This document shows, piece by piece, positions 53,801-62,900 of a stretch of DNA of 64,000 nucleotides. A program made the position numbers and the translations under genes. Below the pieces are notes generated by a model. It did not search any database, was not told the origin of the DNA, and was given only the letters and a program-made list of their open reading frames with translations. This stretch comes from Closterium sp. NIES-65. Its lineage: Eukaryota > Streptophyta > Zygnematophyceae > Desmidiales > Closteriaceae. The stretch's first letter is position 1. Each line of letters opens with the position of its first letter. The stretch is from the NCBI GenBank assembly GCA_948144175.1, contig CANXME010002464.1:156057-220056 (forward strand). The letters run 5' to 3'.

Positions 53801-56800
53801 ATGGGATGGGATGGGATGGGATGGGATGGGTTGGGATGGGATGGGATGGGATGGGATGGGATGGGATGGGATGGGATGGGATGGGATGGGATGGGATGGG
53901 GATGGGGTGGGGTGGGGTGGGGTGGGGTGGGGTGGGGTGGGGTGGGATGGATGGATGGGATGGGATGGATGGGATGGGATGGGATGGGATGGGATGGGAT
54001 GGGATGGGATGGATGGGATGGGATGGGATTGGGATGGGATGGGATGGTTGGGATGGGATGGGATGGGATGGGATGGGGATGGGATGGGATGGGATGGGAT
54101 GGGATGGGATGGGATGGGATGGGATGGGGATGGGGGTGGGGTGGGGTGGGGTGGGGTGGGGTGGGGTGGGGTGGGGTGGGGTGGGATGGGATGGGATGGG
54201 ATGGGATGGGATGGGATGGGATGGGATGGGATGGGATGGGATGGGATGGGATGGGATAGGATGGGATGGGATGGGATGGGATGGGATGGGCTGGGGTGGG
54301 ATGGGATGGGATGGGATGGGATGGGATGGGATGGGATGGGATGGGATGGGATGGGATGGGATGGGATGGGATGGGATGGGATGGGATGGGATGGGATGGG
54401 ATGGGATGGGATGGGATGGGATGGGGTGGGGTGGGGTGGGATGGGATGGGATGGGATGGGATGGGATGGGATGTCACATTGGGTCTTACTCCCTGAAGCT
54501 CCTCGTGCGCTCCTGCAGCTCGCTGCTGCTAGCGCGCTGCTTATTTCAGCTGCCTGTTTCTGTGTGATGCTATGGGATGGGATGGGATGTTGTATGGTAT
54601 GATGCGATATGCTGTGTTGTGATGTGATTATGATGTGACGCGAAAAGAGAATTCACCTATTAATTATTTCCCTCCCTACAGTCACATCATCCAGACCTGC
54701 CGCACCCTCCCATCTTTCACTCTGGCCTGTTGTTTCAACCATTTGAGTCAACTCAACAGTCACATCAATCACGTTTTCCTCACTCACCCATGTTTCACGC
54801 AACCCGTCGGTCGATGCTGCTCGCCTGGCCTACATGCAGGGGACTGGTTGGTTGGTTGGCGTCAGTGCTGGAAGCTACGGATGCCTGAACCCACCTGGCT
54901 CACGTCACTTGGCGCGCCCTTGAAAAGCACACTTGCCATTGCTTCCTTTCAAGGACAAGAAGTGGGCTGAAGCTGTCTTGCTTACCCCAACAGCATCACA
55001 TGTGTGCCTGTCCTGCTCTCTCGTCCTTCAGGCCACCACAGCAGCAGAGGCAGCAGTGGGGAAGGAAGCGCTACAGGCATGGGGCATGGCGACGGGGCGC
55101 ATGATGGTACTGGAGCACCTTGTGCTCGACACACACATGGGCAAGACGACCAGAGACAGCCAGAAGGAGGAGAAGCAGGCGGATGGGGGGGAGAGTGCGG
55201 GAGGGGTGGAGCGGATGAGGGTGGGGTGGGAGAGCGAGCGGCGGGTGCGAGTGGCGAGCTCGTTCCGGTTGGAGGAGGCGGTGGCAGTGGTGCAGCACCA
55301 TGATGGCATCACAGGCACGGCGCAGCAGCATGTTACCGATGACTACTCTGACAGGCTGCACCGCGCTTCTGAGGAGGTGAGGGTTGCACGGGATAGAGGT
55401 TGATCCCTTCAGTGCACGGGTAGAGACTGCTCCTGTGAGTGTATGGCATGGGCTAGAGGAGGCGGTGGCAGTGGTGCAGCACCATGATGGGATCACAGGC
55501 ACGGCGCAGCAGCATGTTACCGATGACTACTCTGACAGGCTGCACCGCGCTTCTGAGGAGGTGAGGGTTGCACGGATAGAGGTTGATCCCTTCAGTGCAC
55601 GGGTAGAGACTGCTCCTGTGAGTGTATGGCATGGGCTAGAGGAGGCGGTGGCAGTGGTGCAGCACCATGATGGGATCACAGGCACGGCGCAGCAGCATGT
55701 TACCGATGACTACTCTGCTCTGCTGCACCGCATTGCTGAGGAGGTGAGGGATGAGTGCATGGGTAGAGGTTAGTCCCCTCAGTGCAAGGCGAATGGACTG
55801 GAGGAGGCGGTGGCAGTGGTGCAGCTCCATGATGGCATCACGGGCGCGGCCCAGCAGCACGTTACTGATGATTACTCTTCCAGACTTCACCGCGCTTCAG
55901 AGGAGGTGAGTGCGTGCCTGATGACTGGCTTGCTACAGCTAGGGCTGGTCGGGGTTAGGGTTGAGCTCGTTCCGGCTGTAGGCGGCGGTGGCAGCGGGGC
56001 AGCACCACGACGGCATTACAGGCACGGCACAGCGGTACGTTACTGATGATTACTCTGCTAGACTTCACCGCGCTGCGCTGGAGGTGAGCTGTGGCGTGGA
56101 TGGCGACGGATGGTATTAGGTGCTGCGTGCATGTGTGAGCTCCTATGCGTGCATGTGTGAGCTCCTATGCGTGCAACACCGCATCACAGGCACAGCACAG
56201 CAGCATGTTACTGACGACTGCTCTGAACGGCTGTATTGCACTGCACTGCCGAGGTTGGGTGCTGCGTACATACACGTATGGGTTGGTTTGGTTTGGGTTG
56301 GGTTGGGTTGGGTGCGACATGCATGGTATTACCATAGACTGCTCCTTTAAATGGGTTCAGGCTGGTGCTAGCCTCCCAACCTCACGGGCCCCCATTCCCC
56401 ATACCACCCACCGCCGACCGCCGACCCAGGCATCCACCAGCTGTGCTCACAGCAGCCCTCATGCACCTCATCACGCGAGGCACCCCCCACCCCTCCCCAG
56501 ACACTCCACTCCACACACCTAGGTGACTTTTGAGTCGACTCAAAAGTCACCTCACTCCACACACCTCACCTCGCCATCCCCATCTTCCCCACCCATAGAG
56601 GAATCAGCCGTGCTGACACCTCATCATGCGAGGCACCATCCCCCCTCTCCAGGCACTTCACACACCCCACCATCCCCATCCGTACCCCCTCCTGCCAACT
56701 TCCCCTCCCATCTCCCAACCTCCCATGCCCCACCCTACCAACCGCCCATGCAGGCATCAGCCGTGCTGACAGCAGCACTGGCGCACCTCATCACGCGAGG

Positions 56801-59800
56801 GACCCTCCCCCCATCCCCATCCGTACCTCCATCCAACCTCTCCTCCAACCTCTCCTCGCGGGCAGCAGCAGCCGTGGAGTTCACATTTAGGGAGGACAGT
56901 GTCGAGCAGCGCGGGTGGGGGTTCTGGAACCAGTTAGCAGATGGAGCAGAGGAGGAGGACGAGGAGGATGAGGAAGATGAGGGGGACGAAGAGGGTAAGG
57001 CACGCAACAAAATCGACAGGATGAATGAGTTATTGTATGAGGCGGATAGAGCAGGTGCGGCGGCGGATGACGAAGATGAGGGGGATGAGGAGGCGGGAGA
57101 GGGAGATGGTGGGCAGCATGCTGCAAGGTCCCGTGCAAAGAAGAAAGTCCCTCACGTGACGGAGGAGACAATATCTGAGTCGACTCAGAAAAAATTCCCG
57201 TGTGGAAAAGAGGGTTCCTGACAAGGAGGAGGAGGAGGAGGAGGAGAGAGCAAGCGACCCCAATGAGGTGTTTGACCCTCAGTCGTTGCAGCCAGCTGAC
57301 CCTCAAGCGGTCCAGAATGGTGCTGCTGGCCGTGCTGCTGACGGCACACGGGCTGAGGAGAGGAGGGTGCAGGAGGTGGAGGAGGGGCAAGTGAGCAGGG
57401 GGCGGAGAAGGAGGGGGGTGACGCTGGGCGACGGTGCCAAAGCAGAGCAGGGGGGACAGCAGCTTCCTTCACTGAACCTGAAAATGGTGTGTGATGGTGT
57501 TGATGGTGGCGGTGTGATGTGGTGGTGGTTTGATGGTGGTGTGATTGTGGTGTGATGGATGGTGGTGTGAGTTGATGGTGGTGTGATGTTGATGATTGTA
57601 GAAGTGCGAAACAGGAGCTGGTCAACGAGGTGACTGATTCCCTGGATGTTTCTTTTTGCTACGCCACGATGGTCAAAGGGGCGATTGGTTGGATTCAATG
57701 AAATTGACAGGTTTTGAGACGTCTCAAAACTAGACGTTGTAAAACCAAAGGGGCGATTTGATTGGATCAGATCAGGTTGACAGACTGTACCAACCAGACC
57801 AGCTGCTCTTTCAACTGCTCCCACTACGTCTGAGCATCACAAATTGTTGTGCTCCAACCATTTGTGACCGCTATGCTCCTAACCTCTATGCTGCTTCCAT
57901 CTTGCCTGTCATCCTCTCATCCCTCCTCCCTCTATCACCCCCTCTCATCCTGAATTCCACTCCCCACCCTCCCTTCCTTCCCCCCTCTTCACAGTGCCCT
58001 CTGCTCAACATCTCCTATTGCCCTCCAACCGAAACACCCCTGCAGCCAGATCAGACCCTGGTACGTACCCTGCGTGCTGTGCTGTTTCACATGCCATGCC
58101 ACACACACACCATCCCATAAAGCGCCGTGAAGCATTCCCTCATGCAGTCAGTCAACTCAAAACCCACTGACCTGTGCATCCTTGCTTCCCTCTGTTTCAC
58201 TGCCCATTTCCCAACTGCCCGTTTCCGCATCTCCTTTGCTTGCCTTCCTTGCTACTTTCTCACCTCACCTCTCACATCCATCCCTACTCTCACCTCCATC
58301 TAACTTCTCACCCACCTCCCTCTCCATCTCTCTCTTTCAGTTCCATACGCACCGCTTGTCTCCATGCTTCCTCCCTCCCACCCATATCCTTATACCCGGG
58401 CACCTTTGAGAATTCCCAAGGCACCTTTGAGAACTCCCAAGGCACCTTTGAGAATTCCCAAGGCACCTTTGAGAACTCCCAAGGTACCATTGGGAATTCC
58501 CAAGGCACCTCATCCATATCATATCGGCCCACACGTCTCCACCTTTCTCATCCATCCATACCCATCGGGCCATCCCACAGGTGGTGGTGGCCTTCAACCC
58601 TCTTATGAGGTGCCTCAAAAGCACCTCATCTGTATCATATTGGCCCACACGTCTCCACCTTTCCCATCCATCCATACCCATCCCACAGGTGGTGGTGGCC
58701 TTCAACCCTCTCGCGTGGTCCCGCTCTGAAGTGATTCGATTCCCGGTATGAGTGCACCGCGCACCCTTCAATGCTGTTACTTGCTTCATCCATCTTGCCT
58801 TGCATTGGCATTAAGCATCAGCAATTGCATCAGCAACTGCATGGGCACCTGCATGGGCACCGGCACCAGAGGTCGACAGCATTAACAAGTGAACGATTTG
58901 TTGCCCTCCTCTCCCTTACAACGCAGAGGTTTCACACACTCTCCCTCCCCACACAACACCCCCCTCCCTCTGTTCTCACTCCTTGATAGGTATCTTTCCC
59001 CAGCTTACTCCTCACTGCTGCCTCTCATGCCCCCATCCCCTCTCAAATTTCTCAACAATCACTCTCCTCCCTTTTTACATTCACTCCACTCCAACCACAT
59101 CATGTCTTACGCCCTTTCCATCCCTTCCCTCCTCTGCTCCTCCCTCTCTCTCTCCCCTTCCCACTACGCTCCTTGACAGGTGTCATCCCCCTACCTTCTA
59201 GTCACTGATGCCTCTGGCGCCCCCATCCCCTCTCAAAAACTTCAAGAGACCCTCCTCTCCCCTCCCTCTGTTCCCCCCGTCTCTCCGCCTCTCCCACTGC
59301 TCTCCCTGACAGGTGTCATCCCCCCATCTCCTTGTTACCGACGCTTCTGGCGCCGCCATCCCCTTCTCAAATACTCCAAGAGACCCTCCTCTCCCCCTCC
59401 ACCTGCTCCACTCCAACCACATCAGGGGCTTACGCTTTCCCTTCCACCCCCTCCCTTCTCTTCCTCTCCCCTCTCCCCCTCTCCCAATGCTCTCCCTGAC
59501 AGGTGTCATCCCCCAATCTGCTAGTCGCCGACGCCTCTGGCGCCCCCATCCCCTCTCAAATAATCAGGGAGACGCTCGTCACCCCCGCCACCCCGCTCCA
59601 CCTACATTGCTGCTTACACTGGCGTGGGGGAAATAGTAGGAGAGGTGGAGGGGGAGGAGGAAGGGGTGGAGGGGGGGGAAGGAGGGGAGGAGGGAGCGGA
59701 GGAGGGGGAGGAGGGGGATGAGGAGGAGGGCGGGGGAGGGGGAGGGAGGAGGAGGAGTGGGTGGATTATGGGGATGGGCGAGGGCCGCAGCCGAGCCATA

Positions 59801-59936
59801 AGCCGAAAAGGAAGCATCGGGAGAGGCAGACGAAGGAGGAGACGGGGGGAGAGCAGAAGGAGGGAGAGCAGAAGGAGGGAGAGCAGAAGGAGGGAGAGCA
59901 GAAGGAGGGGGAGCAGCGGGAGGGAGAGCAGGAGGG

Positions 59937-59980
<44 letters not shown>

Positions 59981-62900
59981 CAGTGCTGTCGCTTGTGTTT
60001 TATGCAGAGGTGCCTCCTCTTGGATTCGCCACCTTCTTTGTCTCGCCAGCAACCCAAGGTACAGCACCTATCATCAGTCAGGTACGCTGTCTAGCCCATC
60101 TCGAAAAATCGTCACTCGGGTTTGCTACTCATGGCGGAAGAGCAGCAAATCTGAAGCTTGTCAGAAGTACAGAAGCTGTGGTATACAGCTCGCTAAGGTA
60201 TGTTCCAAGGAAAGAGCTCACTGGAAAGGACGGTTTGCCAAGGTATGTTCCATGCAGACAAGCACATGCACAGAGAGCAAGCAGAGCATGCTACGTGTGT
60301 GCTTCCTGTCACAACCACAGCACCCCTGCAAACCACTCTGCTCCCTTGCTCACCTGCCTCTCACAATTCCACGCCTTCCCCACGTGCAGACACACCTGGC
60401 AGAGCGTACGAGAGTGCTGCATGGAGCAGTGTGGTTGACGCTACAGCAACAACGGCAGCGGCAGCAGCAGCAGCACAGCCTGTGGCAGCACCGCTGCCTG
60501 CGACAGCAGCAGCAGCATCATCAGCATCTGAAAAGGCATCAGCTGAGACGGAAGCTGCAGCGGCCCAGGCAGGGGCAGCCGAGAAGCAACCCGGCAAGGC
60601 GGGGAGGGGGAGGAACACGAGAGGGCGGAGGATGGCGGTGCGCGGTGGACAGGAGGGAGGGTTGAACGGTGGGGAGAGGAGAGGGAGAGAGGCGGGGAGC
60701 AGGGGGAGAGGAAGCAGGAGGGGGTTGCATGGCGGTGGTGGGGGAATGGAGGAGGGCAAGATGGTGGGGGAGGAGGAGAGGGAGGGGGAGGGGGAGGGAG
60801 GGGGCTGGAAGGGGGTGATACTGTTGTGCTGGGAGGGTGGCAAGGCGTGGGGGCCACTCGTGGTAGCGGTGCTGCTGGTGCTGGCACGGACGGTGGGGAG
60901 CGGGCTGCGTTGCGTGTCTCGTTCTCCAAGTCAGCGGTGGGCATGCAGCGGATGGAGCTGGTCTCTCGGAGTGCCAATGGCACGGAGGAGGTTGTGGTGA
61001 GTGGTGTGGCACGGGGGAGATTGTGGTGTGGCAGTGGAGTAAGTAAGTGGTGGGTGGTGATGTGACTATGGCGGGCAATTAGCGATGGGTGTTGAGTGAG
61101 GGAAAAGGGTTGGCTGGCGGCATGAGCAGGGATGACATGGGCAGGGATGACATGGGCAGGGATGACATGGGCAGGGATGACATGGGCAGGGATGACATGG
61201 GCAGGGATGACATGGGAAAGGATTACATGGGCAGGGATGATTTGTTACTGGCTGGGATGATTTGTTACTGGCTGGGATGATTTGTTACTGGCTGGGATGA
61301 TTTGTTACTGGCTGGGATGATTTGTTACTGGCTGGGAAAGCGAGATTAGAAAGGATAGAATGGGTAACCTCCTGCAAGCTGTTGCAGTTGAAGAGCATAT
61401 TGACTTGACACAGTGGATCGTGTCAATCCTTCTTTCTACTTTCTTTGCAACTAAAGCATAGCGTACTCACATAGTGAAGCGAAAACACTGTACTTTCCAG
61501 TCCAGCCGACAATGGCACTTGGTAGGCACTGCACTTGTACCATCCTCAAATGGATGTAATTTCTCGTTGTGCACTCCTGTTACATGCCCTGTCATGTCAT
61601 CTGCTCTGCTCCCTGCATACCATGGCACGCACCCCCTCACCCCACCACATCATCCCATCCCACGCCCCCCCATGCCGCGCCATGGCACAGCGCATGGGCA
61701 TGGCAGTGAGTGCCAGCATGATGGAGTATGCCACCTTAGCTTGAGGTGCATACATCGTACCACCTCATCCACTCCACCCCACCCCATGCCACGGCAGCGC
61801 ATGGGCATGGCAGTGAGTGCCAGCATGATGGAGTATGCCACATTCGCCGGCGGCGCATACATCTTCCAACCCTCCAAGCCAGCCATGCCCATCACCTCCA
61901 CCAACGCCACCTACCAGGTCAGTCAGTGGACGTGTGGGTCACAACAAGCGCCAAGGTGCACGCAGCATGGATCTCACACTCCACTGATAGAACCAGTGCC
62001 TTGAGTCTCCACTGGTAGAACCAGTGCCTTGAGTCGTTCAAGTCACAGCAGGTGCATACATCTGAGTCGCTTTTGAGAATTCTCAAGAGCGACATCTTCC
62101 AGCCCACCAAGCCAGCCACGCCCGTCACCACCACCACGAATAGCACTCACCAGGTCAGTGGGCGGGAGGGTGGGTCACGACTCAGAACCACCACCATGAC
62201 GCAGCATGCCTCTCGCAGGGCAGTGGTGGCGCCAGTGGCAGTGTCTTGAGAATGAAAAGGTCAGAGGAGGTGGTGTGTGCACCGCAGCGCATGGGCATGT
62301 ACGTGATGCACCATAGTGCGACATGCTTGTGATGCTTCTCCTGCTGCACCGGTGCTGACTGTGCCTTCAGTGTAGAATGGCTCTTGATGGCTGGGGTGGG
62401 TGGGTGCTCTCGTGGGTGCGTGCGTGCATGGGTGGGTGGGTGGGTGGGGTGGGTGGGTGGAGTGAAGCCGCTTTACAGCACCAGGCCTTTGATTTCCATG
62501 AGATTTTTGTTCTGCTCTGCTGACGTGGCACAGGTGCCCATTCACATCCAGCGTGGACCAATCGTGGAGGAGTTCAGCCGCCAGATCACTCCATGGATCT
62601 CTGAGGTGAGTGCACTTCCTTCACCTCCTTCTCCTCCACCTCCTTGAGTGTGCAGGGCACTTTTCAGAAACATAAACCCGCAACTTCCTGCAGTGGTGCA
62701 TAAATGGATTCCCTTTTTGTTACCTCGCCCTACCCACTGCAACGTGCTTCCACTGCCTCATTGCATCCTCCCGCTGCTTGCGTCTCTGCCGCTCTGCACC
62801 GCTCCCAACTCCCAGGTCTTCAGAGTGTATCCAGGGGGGACTACGCTGAGCTGCACTATTCCGTGAGTGCTCTCTGATTCTTGCACACCCTGGTTTCCAG

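Noticed and set aside
53256-54602. 448-codon ORF (and 340-codon minus-strand ORF) in the (GGGAT)n region
   Set aside because: A 5-base repeat without stops is open in every frame; the peptide is only a translation of the microsatellite.
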